From Lentzea tibetensis (GTDB lineage: Bacteria; Actinomycetota; Actinomycetes; Mycobacteriales; Pseudonocardiaceae): a stretch of 64,000 nucleotides of DNA. Below, piece after piece: positions 47,891-56,557 of this stretch. The position numbers were made by a program, and so were the translations under genes. A model generated the notes under the pieces. It worked only from the letters and a program-made list of their open reading frames with translations. It was not told the origin of the DNA and did not search any database. Position 1 is the stretch's first letter. The number at the start of each line of letters is the position of its first letter. Location: assembly GCF_007845675.1 (NCBI RefSeq), contig NZ_VOBR01000033.1:38452-102451 (forward strand), given 5' to 3'.

Positions 47891-50623
47891 GTGGCCGACC
47901 AGAACGAGATCAAGAAGCTCCTCGACGACCCCAACGTCACGGGTGACACCAAGAAGCAGCTCGTTCGCGCGCTCGCCGGTGCGGGCGGCAGCGAGGACGA
48001 GGTCAAGCGCTACGCCCAGGCCAACGGCGTCGAAGTGCCGGACGACCCCGGCTTCTGGAGCCACGCGGGCGGCATCCTGCTCGCGCCGGTGACCGGTGGC
48101 GCCAGCGAGGCGTACGTCATCGGCAAGGAGATGCAGCACGGCAAGTGGACGGTGGAGGGCGGCGACGCCGACAAGCTCGTCAAGAAGGCGGGCGAGGAGC
48201 GCGAGCTCGGCAGCACCCAGAAGGTGCTCAACGAGACCGGTGACTTCAAGACGTCCGACGAGCTGCTCGACGCGGGTGCGCCCGGACTGCGCTTCTTCGA
48301 GAAGTTCATCCCCATCTACCAGAAGGCCGCGCCGCTCTGCGGGCACAACGGCCAGGCGCCGGACCTCAAGGGCTACATCTACAAGAACTACGACGAGGTC
48401 CGCGAGATCGACTTCGGCAAGTTCCGCGAGGACGCCGAGAAGATCAACAAGGCGGGCGCGGAGCTCGACAACCACCAGAACGGGATGACCCGCGCGTGGG
48501 GCGGGCTCGGGTCGTGGTCGGGCGACGCCGCCAACGCGGGCCGCGCCTACAACGACAAGTTCAACGGTGCCGCGACCGGCTTCATCGACGACTCGCAGAA
48601 GGCGCCCGGCACGATCACCGGCGCTGCCTCGGCGATGCAGAAGAAGGTCAAGGAGTTCGCGCAGCACGTCCACGACCAGTACAACGAGAAGTGCGGCGGC
48701 ATGACTGTCGAAGAGGCCGAGACGGCCATTCGACAGGCGGGCGGCGACGTCTTCGAGAACGACGCGGGCATCCTCGACTGGCTGTACGGCGCCATGGACG
48801 GCCCCGGCTGGGTCAAGGGCATCGTCGTCGGCGCGTTCTTCGGCGGCCCGCTCGGCGTGCTCGCCGGACTCGGCTGGGACAGCTGGATCTGGAACGCGCG
48901 GCAGAAGGTCATCGACGAGGCCAAGCAGAAGCTGAAGGGCCTGTGCGGGGAGTTCGACTCCAAGAAGCAGGCCTTCGACGGCTACTGCAAGGCCGTGCAG
49001 GACGGCGTCAAGGCCGACTACGACACGATGTTCGGCGCGCTCGACGGGCAGATCAAGGACAAGCCCTTCGGCCAGGTCGGCGACCCGCCCTCGTTCACCG
49101 AGCAGCCCGGTGGCAAGGAGAAGCCCAAGCAGCCGGGCGGTGGCCCCGGTGGTGGCCCCGGCGGTGGGCCTGGTGGTGGCCCCGGCGGTGGGCCTGGTGG
49201 TGGGCCTGGTGGTGGCCCGGAGATGCCGAAGCCGCCGGAGAACCCGCTCGACAAGGACGGCGACGGCAAGCCGGACGTCCCCGGTGACACCGATGGCGAC
49301 GGCAAGCCCGACGACCTCGACGGCGACGGCAAGCCCGACGTGCCGAAGCCGGAGAAGGAGCTCGAGACCGTCACGGTCAAGAGCGGCGACAACACGATCA
49401 AGATCACGGAGCCCGACTCGAACGGGCACGTGAAGATGACCATCGACACGCCCAAGGGCGACCCGAAGACCTACGACCTCGACTTCAGCAAGAACCCCGA
49501 GGCCGCCAAGGCGCTGATGGGTCAGAACGGCGCGGCTGCGATCGGCAACCTGGCGAGCAGCGTGCAGGGCTCCCAGGCGGGCGGTCCGGCGGCGAACTCG
49601 CCCACCACGGCCGGTTCCCAGGCACCCGGCGGCACCCCCGGCAACACGCCCGGTGGCGCCGGTGGTGCGGGCGCGGCGATCCCGGTCGAGGTCGGTGCGG
49701 ACGGCAAGATCCACATCGAGCAGGACGGGATCAACTTCACCGCCGAGGTGAACCCGGACAGCGGTGAGATCAACCTCACGATCGACGACGGCGACGGCTC
49801 GCCGGACCAGATCGGCGTGGAGTTCGGCGAGGACGAGAACCCCGACGCGGGAACTGACGGCGAGTCCGCCGGTGGCCGTCCCGGCACGGACGACCTGCCG
49901 CCGCTGGAGGCGGACACCGGCCTGCCGGACGACGCGTTCCCGGCACCGATGCCCGCGCCGGACGAGATCACCACGCTGCCCGCCGAGGGCGACAACCCGT
50001 GGAACCCGCCTGGTGAGGGCGGCCGCGACTACATCGAGGACAACGGCATCATGCCGAACGTCGGCGATGAGCCGCGTGCGTTCCCCGGCGAGGGTGGCCG
50101 CGGCTACATCGAGGACAACGGGATCATGCCGAACGTCGGCGACGGTTCTTCGCGCGCCGATGGCCCGGTGTACGCGGCGTCCTCCGACTCGACGGCCACG
50201 TCGGGCGTCTCGATGGCCGGCTCGTCGCCCAGCGGTGAGTCGGTGCTCGGCGGTTCCGTCGGCGGCTCGTCCAGCGCGGTCGGCGGCGACAGCGCGTGGC
50301 ACAGCGAGCAGGCCAACGCGGCCGACAGCGGCAGCCAGTTCGGCACCAGCACGTCCGAGGCCGGTCAGGCGGGCCAGGCGACGCTGCCGTCCATGCAGGA
50401 CGGTCACGGCCAGCAGTCCGGTCCCGGTGGCTCTCCCGGCGGCATGATGGGCGGCGGGATGATGGGCGGTGCCCCGCCTGCCGGCGGCGGTGCCCAGGGC
50501 GGTCAGGGCGGCGACACCGAGCGCGGCCCGAGCCAGTGGCGCACCACCGGGTCGCTGTTCGACGACGACAGCGCGCTGAGCCGCGTGCAGGGCGTGCTGG
50601 GCGATGACCGGGGAGGCCACTGA
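47891..50623 (+). CDS. 910-aa modular WXG-type protein with Ca-type acidic repeats
   Basis: A large putative type VII effector from GTG 47891 (MADQNEIKKLLDDPNVTGDT). In order: a helical region with a WSG turn near residue 207 (GLGSWSGDAANAGRAYNDKF); a Gly-rich hydrophobic segment at about 306-333 (GIVVGAFFGGPLGVLAGLGW); a PGGG repeat near 417-445; three DxDGDGKPD-type repeats from about 454, resembling calcium-binding type 3 repeats; beta-rich domains; and two copies of PGEGG-RD/GYIEDNGIMPNVGD near 700-740. A Met/Gly tail then ends TTGSLFDDD...VLGDDRGGH. No catalytic domain was recognised, and no signal peptide. It lies between an EspC-like gene and an acidic-tailed gene. Confidence 0.75.
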   Translation: MADQNEIKKLLDDPNVTGDTKKQLVRALAGAGGSEDEVKRYAQANGVEVPDDPGFWSHAGGILLAPVTGGASEAYVIGKEMQHGKWTVEGGDADKLVKKAGEERELGSTQKVLNETGDFKTSDELLDAGAPGLRFFEKFIPIYQKAAPLCGHNGQAPDLKGYIYKNYDEVREIDFGKFREDAEKINKAGAELDNHQNGMTRAWGGLGSWSGDAANAGRAYNDKFNGAATGFIDDSQKAPGTITGAASAMQKKVKEFAQHVHDQYNEKCGGMTVEEAETAIRQAGGDVFENDAGILDWLYGAMDGPGWVKGIVVGAFFGGPLGVLAGLGWDSWIWNARQKVIDEAKQKLKGLCGEFDSKKQAFDGYCKAVQDGVKADYDTMFGALDGQIKDKPFGQVGDPPSFTEQPGGKEKPKQPGGGPGGGPGGGPGGGPGGGPGGGPGGGPEMPKPPENPLDKDGDGKPDVPGDTDGDGKPDDLDGDGKPDVPKPEKELETVTVKSGDNTIKITEPDSNGHVKMTIDTPKGDPKTYDLDFSKNPEAAKALMGQNGAAAIGNLASSVQGSQAGGPAANSPTTAGSQAPGGTPGNTPGGAGGAGAAIPVEVGADGKIHIEQDGINFTAEVNPDSGEINLTIDDGDGSPDQIGVEFGEDENPDAGTDGESAGGRPGTDDLPPLEADTGLPDDAFPAPMPAPDEITTLPAEGDNPWNPPGEGGRDYIEDNGIMPNVGDEPRAFPGEGGRGYIEDNGIMPNVGDGSSRADGPVYAASSDSTATSGVSMAGSSPSGESVLGGSVGGSSSAVGGDSAWHSEQANAADSGSQFGTSTSEAGQAGQATLPSMQDGHGQQSGPGGSPGGMMGGGMMGGAPPAGGGAQGGQGGDTERGPSQWRTTGSLFDDDSALSRVQGVLGDDRGGH

Positions 50624-50625
50624 TC

Positions 50626-51057
50626 ATGGCGATCATCGAGACCGATCCTCGGGTGCAGGCCCTGTTCGACGAGAACACGGCCGCCACCCGGCGGGCGAAC
50701 GTCGAGACGTCCGCGGCGCTCAAGGCCGACCAGGACCGGCTGGCCGCGGAGGCGCGCGCCCGCGAGGAGAAGTTCGCGGCCGCGCAGGCCGAGCTGAAGA
50801 AGCAGTCCGAGGAAGTCGCCAAGCCGGGTGAGAAGCCGAAGAAGCCCCAGTGGGAGCAGAAGGACCGCTCCGTCGGCGAGATGGCGTTCGGGCCGGAGGA
50901 CGAGGACGAGCAGGCCCCGCTGCGGGCTGCCGCGTCTCCACCTCCGCCGCCGGTCGCTCCTCCGCCGCCTCCGCCCGCTCGACCGGCGGCTCATCGCCGA
51001 CCCGCCCCGCGGGACGACGATGACGACGACCTGAGCGGCCAGACCTGGCTGTCTTGA
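50626..51057 (+). CDS. Small coiled-coil protein with acidic C-terminal tail
   Basis: Unrecognised 143-residue protein from ATG 50626, 2 bases after the 910-aa gene. Residues 1-65 are a charged Ala/Glu/Lys helix suited to a coiled coil; the middle is PPPPP-rich; the end is DDDDDDLSGQTWLS. In layout it matches the 133-residue protein at 43.5 kb (helix, Pro-rich linker, Asp run, [FL]S near the end). Both follow a type VII secretion gene, suggesting a shared adaptor-like role, which is inference. Confidence 0.7.
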   Translation: MAIIETDPRVQALFDENTAATRRANVETSAALKADQDRLAAEARAREEKFAAAQAELKKQSEEVAKPGEKPKKPQWEQKDRSVGEMAFGPEDEDEQAPLRAAASPPPPPVAPPPPPPARPAAHRRPAPRDDDDDDLSGQTWLS

Positions 51058-51063
51058 CCCGGC

Positions 51064-51903
51064 TCAGCCTCGGCTGGGCCGGACCTTGAGCGGGCCGCGC
51101 TGGTACGCCAGCGCGGCGTGCTTGACGTCGTTGTCCAGCAACGCGTCGTAGCTGCGGTCACCGGCGAGGTGACGCAGCAGGAACGCCGTCGTGAAGGCCT
51201 TGGCGTGCGTCTGCGCGGCGCGCTCGGCGCGGCCGTCCAGCAGCAGCTCGCTCCAGTGCCTGCCCTCGGCGAACCCGAGGTGCGACGCCTTGTCCAGCAT
51301 CCGCAGCTGCACCGGGCCCGCCCACGCGGACGCGATGGCCTCGGCGTGCGCGACCGGCGGTGCGATGCGGTCCTCGGCCGCCGCGAGGTGCAGACCGGGT
51401 GCCGTCACCGTGCGCGCGACGTCCACAGCGGACGGGTGCGTCTCCGTTGCGGCCAAAGTCACAACGGCGCGCACGCGGTCCGAACCGGCCGCGGTGTGCA
51501 CGGCCGCGCCGCCGCCCATGCCGTGCCCGGCGACCGCGAGGCGGTCCGGGTCGACGCTGATCTCACCGTCACCGAGCCGCACACCAGCGCAGACGTCCAG
51601 CGTCGTGGCCAGGTTCGACGACAGCAGGCGGGCCGAGAGCAGTGGTCCGCGCTCGGTCGCGGGCGCCGCGGCGACGATGCCCCAGGACGCCAGGTGACGC
51701 AGCAGGCCCCGGTAGCGGTGCACCGGCTGGAGCCAGCCGTGTCCGAACGCGACGGCGGGCAGCCCGAGCCCCTCGCGCGGCGTGAACACCACGCCGGGCA
51801 GGCCGACCAGCGCCAGGTCTCCGCGCAGCACCTCGTGGGTTCCGGGCCTGCTGAGCTGGAGGAAAGCCTCACGAGCGGTCAGTTCGATCACGCGGCGAGC
51901 CAT
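51064..51903 (-). CDS. Alpha/beta-hydrolase homologue lacking the nucleophile serine
   Basis: A 279-residue protein of the dienelactone hydrolase/PET-hydrolase-like alpha/beta fold: oxyanion-side AFGHGWLQP near 53, the nucleophile elbow at 126-130, and a late acidic/histidine region (EDRIAPP near 177, SHLGFAEG near 206). The elbow reads GHGMG, with Gly128 where the GxSxG serine should be, so classical hydrolysis is unlikely. It is convergent with the 50.6 kb gene (6-base gap) and divergent from glmS. Confidence 0.85.
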   Translation of the reverse strand: MARRVIELTAREAFLQLSRPGTHEVLRGDLALVGLPGVVFTPREGLGLPAVAFGHGWLQPVHRYRGLLRHLASWGIVAAAPATERGPLLSARLLSSNLATTLDVCAGVRLGDGEISVDPDRLAVAGHGMGGGAAVHTAAGSDRVRAVVTLAATETHPSAVDVARTVTAPGLHLAAAEDRIAPPVAHAEAIASAWAGPVQLRMLDKASHLGFAEGRHWSELLLDGRAERAAQTHAKAFTTAFLLRHLAGDRSYDALLDNDVKHAALAYQRGPLKVRPSRG

Positions 51904-51945
51904 GGCTGAACGGTAGTCGATGCTGCGAGCCTCGACACACTCGCG

Positions 51946-51961
51946 ATTGGTCTACACCAAA
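51946..51961. promoter_or_regulatory. DasR-like (dre) operator upstream of glmS
   Basis: ATTGGTCTACACCAAA matches the Streptomyces DasR site ACTGGTCTAGACCACT at 12 of 16 positions. TTGGTCT/ACACCAA is a dyad with one mismatched pair. It lies 76 bases upstream of the glmS start in the gap shared with the hydrolase. DasR senses glucosamine-6-phosphate, the glmS product, which fits. Confidence 0.55.
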
Positions 51962-52036
51962 ACCGGGCCTGACCTGCACGGATTCGATCAAGCGGCGCTT
52001 TCGGTTTCGCGCTGTGGTCTAGCTACCCTGTCACCC

Positions 52037-53896
52037 GTGTGCGGAATCGTGGGATACGTGGGACACCGGTCGGCGCTCGACGTCGTACTCGACGGGTTGA
52101 GGCGTCTCGAGTACCGGGGGTACGACTCGGCGGGCGTCGCGGTGGTCGCCGACGGCGGCCTCGCAGTCGAACGCAAGGCCGGGCGCCTGGCCAACCTCGA
52201 GGCCAGGCTGGACGAGGTCGGCCGCGAGTCCTTCGCGGGCACCGTCGGCATGGGCCACACCCGGTGGGCGACGCACGGCGCGCCGATCGACCGCAACTCG
52301 CACCCGCACCGCGACGCGACCGGACGGGTCGCCGTGGTGCACAACGGCATCATCGAGAACTTCGTCGCCCTGCGTGCCGAGCTCGAGGCGGCCGGCGTCG
52401 AGATGGCGTCGGACACGGACTCCGAGACGGTCGCGCACCTCGTGGCCTTCGCGTACGGCGACGGTGAGACGAAGGGCGACCTGCCCGCCAGCGTGCGCCT
52501 CGTCGCCCGGCGGCTGGAGGGCGCGTTCACGCTCGTCGTGACGCACGCCGACGAGCCGGACCAGGTCGTCGCCGCACGCCGTTCCTCCCCGCTCGTCGTG
52601 GGCGTCGGCGAGGGCGAGCACTTCGTCGCGAGCGACGTGTCCGCGTTCATCGAGCACACCCGCGAGGCCGTCGAGCTCGGCCAGGACCAGATGGTCGTGA
52701 TCACCCGCGACGGCTACGACGTCACGGACTTCGTCGGCGAGGCAGCGCAGGCCAAGCCGTTCACGGTGAACTGGGACCTCAGCGCCGCCGAGAAGGGCGG
52801 CCACGAGTACTTCATGCTCAAGGAGATCGAGGAGCAGCCGGAGGCGCTGGCGAACACGCTGCGCGGCCACTTCAACAACGGCCGCATCGTCCTCGACGAG
52901 CAGCGTCTCTCCGACCAGGACCTGCGCGACGTCGACAAGGTCTTCGTCGTCGCCTGTGGTTCCGCCTACCACTCCGGTCTCGTCGCGAAGTACGCGATCG
53001 AGCACTGGACGCGCCTCCCCGTCGAGGTCGAGCTCGCGTCCGAGTTCCGCTACCGCGACCCGGTGCTCGACCGCGACACGCTCGTCGTCGCCGTGTCGCA
53101 GTCCGGTGAGACCGCGGACACGCTGGAGGCCGTGCGGCACGCCCGTTCGCAGAAGGCCCGCGTGCTGGCGGTGTGCAACACCAACGGCGCGCAGATCCCG
53201 CGCGAGTCGGACGCGGTGCTCTACACGCACGCCGGCCCGGAGATCGGTGTCGCGTCGACCAAGGCGTTCCTCGCGCAGATCGCCGCGAACTACCTCGTCG
53301 GCCTGGCGCTGGCGCAGGCCCGCGGCACCAAGTACCCGGACGAGGTCGCCCGCGAGTTCCACGAGCTCGAGGCCATGCCCGAGGCCGTGCAGCGCGTGCT
53401 CGGCACCGTCGAGCAGGTCCGCGCGCTCGGCCGTGAGCTGGCCGACTCGAAGGCCGTGCTGTTCCTCGGCCGCCACGTGGGTTACCCGGTGGCGCTGGAG
53501 GGTGCGCTGAAGCTCAAGGAGCTCGCGTACATGCACGCCGAGGGCTTCGCCGCCGGCGAGCTCAAGCACGGTCCGATCGCGCTGATCGAGGAGGGCCTCC
53601 CGGTCGTCGTCGTGATGCCGTCGCCGAAGGGCCGCGCGGTGCTGCACTCGAAGCTGGTGTCGAACATCAGCGAGATCCAGGCCCGCGGCGCGCGCACGAT
53701 CGTGATCGCCGAGGAGGGCGACGAGACGGTCCGCCCGTTCGCCGACCACCTGATCGAGATCCCGGCCGTCCCGACCCTGCTGCAGCCGCTCATCTCGACG
53801 GTGCCGCTGCAGGTGCTGGCCGCCGAGATCGCCCGCAGCCGCGGCTACGACGTCGACAAGCCCCGCAACCTGGCGAAGTCCGTTACGGTCGAGTAG
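52037..53896 (+). CDS. glmS: Glutamine:fructose-6-phosphate aminotransferase (isomerising)
   Basis: Makes glucosamine-6-phosphate, the first step to UDP-GlcNAc. GTG 52037 gives MCGIVGYVGHRSALDVVLDG, 619 residues, placing the N-terminal nucleophile cysteine at position 2; longer in-frame starts would bury it. The glutaminase domain is 1-240. Two SIS isomerase domains follow (CGSAYHSG near 308, SQSGETADT near 355, EGALKLKELAYMHAEGF near 487). It ends NLAKSVTVE. nnrD begins at the next base. No glmS ribozyme is evident upstream. Confidence 0.99.
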   Translation: MCGIVGYVGHRSALDVVLDGLRRLEYRGYDSAGVAVVADGGLAVERKAGRLANLEARLDEVGRESFAGTVGMGHTRWATHGAPIDRNSHPHRDATGRVAVVHNGIIENFVALRAELEAAGVEMASDTDSETVAHLVAFAYGDGETKGDLPASVRLVARRLEGAFTLVVTHADEPDQVVAARRSSPLVVGVGEGEHFVASDVSAFIEHTREAVELGQDQMVVITRDGYDVTDFVGEAAQAKPFTVNWDLSAAEKGGHEYFMLKEIEEQPEALANTLRGHFNNGRIVLDEQRLSDQDLRDVDKVFVVACGSAYHSGLVAKYAIEHWTRLPVEVELASEFRYRDPVLDRDTLVVAVSQSGETADTLEAVRHARSQKARVLAVCNTNGAQIPRESDAVLYTHAGPEIGVASTKAFLAQIAANYLVGLALAQARGTKYPDEVAREFHELEAMPEAVQRVLGTVEQVRALGRELADSKAVLFLGRHVGYPVALEGALKLKELAYMHAEGFAAGELKHGPIALIEEGLPVVVVMPSPKGRAVLHSKLVSNISEIQARGARTIVIAEEGDETVRPFADHLIEIPAVPTLLQPLISTVPLQVLAAEIARSRGYDVDKPRNLAKSVTVE

Positions 53897-55279
53897 GTGC
53901 GCGGGGTCTGGAGCACCGAACGGGTCAAAGCCGCTGAAGAAGAGCTCATGGCGGTCGTTCCGCCGGGCTCCTTGATGCGGCGGGCCGCGTTCGGTGTCGC
54001 GACGACCGCTTTGGCTCTGCTGCGCGGCAAGCGCCGCGTCACTTTGCTCGTCGGCGCGGGCAACAACGGTGGCGACGCCCTGTGGGCCGGGTACTTCCTG
54101 CGCAGGCGGGGCGTTGCCGTCAACGCGGTTCTGCTGAATCCGGCCAAGGCGCATCCCGAGGGCCTCGCGGCATTTCGCCGCGCCGGTGGTCGGGTGACGT
54201 TGGACGTCGGCGCGCCGGACCTCGTCATCGACGGCATCGTCGGTTTGTCGGCACGCGGTCCGCTGCGTCCCGACGCCGCCGCTCTCGTGGGTTCCGTGCG
54301 GGCTCCGATCCTGGCCGTCGACCTGCCGAGCGGCGTCGACCCGGACACCGGCGAGATCACCGGGCCCGCGGTGCGGGCGCACACGACCGTCACGTTCGGC
54401 TGCCTCAAGCCGGTGCACGCGCTGGCGGAGTGCGGTGACGTCCGGCTCGTCGACATCGGACTGCGACCGGTCGACCCGGACTTCGTGCTGCTGGACAGTT
54501 CCGACATCTCGTGGCCGGTGCCGGGGCCCGGTGACGACAAGTACACGCAGGGCGTCACCGGTGTGGCCGCCGGCAGCGCCACCTATCCGGGTGCCGCTGT
54601 GCTGTCGACCGGTGCGGCGGTGCTGTCGACGTCGGGCATGGTCCGGTACGCGGGGCACGCGGCCGACGCGATCCGCGCGCGGTGGCCGGAGACCGTGTGC
54701 ACCGGGTCGATCGGCGACGCGGGACGCGTTCAGTCCTGGGTGGTCGGTCCCGGTCTGGGGACCACGCACGCTTCGGCTGACGTGGTGCGGCACGTGCTCG
54801 ACGCGGGCGTGCCGGTGATCGCCGACGCGGACGCGATCACGTTGCTGGCGCAGGACTCCTCGCTGTGGGACGCCCGTGATCCGGACACGCCTCTGGTGCT
54901 CACGCCGCACGACCGCGAGTTCGAACGGCTCGCCGGGCCCGTTGGGGCTGATCGTGTTGCCGCCGCCGCGAAGGCCGCCGAGCAGTTCAACGCCGTCGTG
55001 CTGCTGAAGGGCAATCGGACCGTCGTCGCGGCGCCGGACGGGCGGGTACTGGTGAACTCCGCCACGTCCAGCTGGCCCGCCACCGCCGGGTCGGGGGACG
55101 TGCTGTCCGGGATCATCGGCGCGCTGCTCGCGGCCGGAGTGGATCCGTGGCTGGCCGCCGGTTGGGCGGCCTACGCGCACGTGCTGGCCGCGGAGCTGGC
55201 GGCTCGTGGGGCTCCCGCGCCCGCCTCGGCTCTGATGTCCGCGATCCCGGACGCGATCCGCCAGGTGCGCGGCAGCTGA
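53897..55279 (+). CDS. nnrD: Bifunctional NAD(P)HX epimerase/dehydratase
   Basis: Repairs hydrated NADH/NADPH. It has 460 residues. The N-terminal epimerase (YjeF_N, about 1-200) has VGAGNNGGDALWAGYF near residue 53 and DLPSGVDPDTG near 148. The C-terminal ADP-dependent dehydratase has VVGPGLG near 281 and the nucleotide-binding TAGSGDVLSGIIGALLAAGV near 396. GTG 53897 directly follows the glmS TAG with no spacing. Confidence 0.96.
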   Translation: MRGVWSTERVKAAEEELMAVVPPGSLMRRAAFGVATTALALLRGKRRVTLLVGAGNNGGDALWAGYFLRRRGVAVNAVLLNPAKAHPEGLAAFRRAGGRVTLDVGAPDLVIDGIVGLSARGPLRPDAAALVGSVRAPILAVDLPSGVDPDTGEITGPAVRAHTTVTFGCLKPVHALAECGDVRLVDIGLRPVDPDFVLLDSSDISWPVPGPGDDKYTQGVTGVAAGSATYPGAAVLSTGAAVLSTSGMVRYAGHAADAIRARWPETVCTGSIGDAGRVQSWVVGPGLGTTHASADVVRHVLDAGVPVIADADAITLLAQDSSLWDARDPDTPLVLTPHDREFERLAGPVGADRVAAAAKAAEQFNAVVLLKGNRTVVAAPDGRVLVNSATSSWPATAGSGDVLSGIIGALLAAGVDPWLAAGWAAYAHVLAAELAARGAPAPASALMSAIPDAIRQVRGS

Positions 55280-55375
55280 CCTGCGGATTGTGGACAGAGC
55301 TCTGGAATTGTCGGTGCCGGCTGGCAGAATTGAATCCAGGGTTCCCCTGGGCGGCGACCTCTGCGTGAGCACGGC
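55279..55375 (+). repeat. Dispersed promoter-like element, copy 4, upstream of alr
   Basis: TTGTCGGTG (55308-55316), N8 CCGGCTGG, CAGAAT (55325-55330): RecA-NDp/PafBC architecture with one -10 mismatch. It is followed by a small hairpin CCAGGG-TTC-CCCTGG and preceded by TGTGGACAG. It is closely similar to copy 3 from GACCTGCG onward. It lies about 140 bases upstream of the alr start and could drive alr. Confidence 0.65.
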
Positions 55376-55471
55376 CCGGCGCAGACGGGTGTGATGGGCG
55401 CGGCCTCCGGCATGACGTGCACCTCAGAGGCACGCAGGAGTGTCGGACCCCTGTGACACCATGAGCGGGTT

Positions 55472-56557
55472 ATGTCCCGTGCAGAAGCTGTCATCGACCT
55501 AGGAGCGCTGCGGCACAACGTCGCCCTGCTGGCGGCCGAGGCCCCGCGCGCCGCGACCATGGCCGTGGTCAAGGCGGACGGCTACGGGCACGGCGCGCTC
55601 GAGGTGGCCAAGGCCGCGCTGGAGGCCGGGGCGACCTGGCTGGGCGCCTGCTCCACCGCCGAGGCGCTGAACCTGCGCGTGGCCGGCATCCGGGCCCCCA
55701 TGCTGGCCTGGCTGGACGCTCCGGAGGAGGACCTGGCCGCAGGCATCGCCGCGGACGTCGACATGTCCGTCGCCTCGCTCAGCGACCTGCGCCGGGTGGA
55801 AGAGGCGGCGGCGCTGAGCGGCAGCCGCCCCAGGATCCACCTGAAGGTCGACACCGGACTGTCCCGCAACGGCTGCCAGCCCAAGGAGTGGCCCGAGCTC
55901 GTCCAGGCGGCCAAGAAGCACGAGGTCGTCGCGGTCTGGTCGCATCTCGCGTGCGCGGACGACATCGGCCACCCGTCGATCGACCTGCAGGCCAAGCGCT
56001 TCGACGACGCCTACGACGTGGCGCGTGAGGCGGGCCTGCACCCCATGCGGCACATCGCGAACTCGGCGGCGCTGCTGACGCGCCCCGATCTGCACCACGA
56101 CCTCGTGCGGCCGGGCATCGCGATCTACGGGCTGAACCCGGTGCCGACGGACCACGACCTGCGCCCCGTCATGACCTTCAAGGCGTGCGTGGCGCTCACG
56201 AAACGTATCCCCGCGGGCGAATCCGTCTCCTACGGAATGACATGGACGGCCCAGCAGGACACGACGCTCGCGCTTGTACCCGCGGGCTACGCGGACGGTG
56301 TGCCGCGAGCGCTCTCCGGACGGATGGAGGTGCTGCTCGGCGGCGAGCGGCGCCCGGTGGTGGGGCGTGTCTGCATGGACCAGATCGTCGTGAACTGCGG
56401 GGACGACGAGATCCAGGAGGGGGCGGAGGTGATCCTCTTCGGACCTGGGACGAAGGGGGAGCCGACCGCGAGGGAATGGGCGGAGCTGACGGGGACGATC
56501 GACTACGAGATCGTCACCGGGATGTACCGGCCGAGGGTCCGGAGGGTCTTCACGTGA
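55472..56557 (+). CDS. alr: Alanine racemase
   Basis: PLP enzyme that makes D-alanine for peptidoglycan. It has 361 residues. The PLP lysine is K34 in AVVKADGYGHG, the catalytic tyrosine Y254 in SVSYGMTW, and VGRVCMDQ is C-terminal. The start at ATG 55472 gives MSRAEAVIDLGALRHNVALL; an ATG a few bases upstream is out of frame. It overlaps the next gene as GTGA. Confidence 0.98.
   Translation: MSRAEAVIDLGALRHNVALLAAEAPRAATMAVVKADGYGHGALEVAKAALEAGATWLGACSTAEALNLRVAGIRAPMLAWLDAPEEDLAAGIAADVDMSVASLSDLRRVEEAAALSGSRPRIHLKVDTGLSRNGCQPKEWPELVQAAKKHEVVAVWSHLACADDIGHPSIDLQAKRFDDAYDVAREAGLHPMRHIANSAALLTRPDLHHDLVRPGIAIYGLNPVPTDHDLRPVMTFKACVALTKRIPAGESVSYGMTWTAQQDTTLALVPAGYADGVPRALSGRMEVLLGGERRPVVGRVCMDQIVVNCGDDEIQEGAEVILFGPGTKGEPTAREWAELTGTIDYEIVTGMYRPRVRRVFT

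Noticed and set aside
49130-49225. GGTGGGCCT/GGTGGCCCC repeats as CRISPR or regulatory repeats
   Set aside because: They are in frame and encode PGGG repeats within the 910-aa protein.
52021-52037. glmS ribozyme or leader riboswitch before glmS
   Set aside because: The 133-base gap shows no ribozyme core; that class is mainly in Firmicutes, and a DasR-like operator fits better.
56185-56553. Long upstream extension of the membrane-anchored hydrolase, as a fusion
   Set aside because: It is the alr gene read in another frame; the GTG at 56554 overlapping the alr stop gives a sensible N-terminal anchor.
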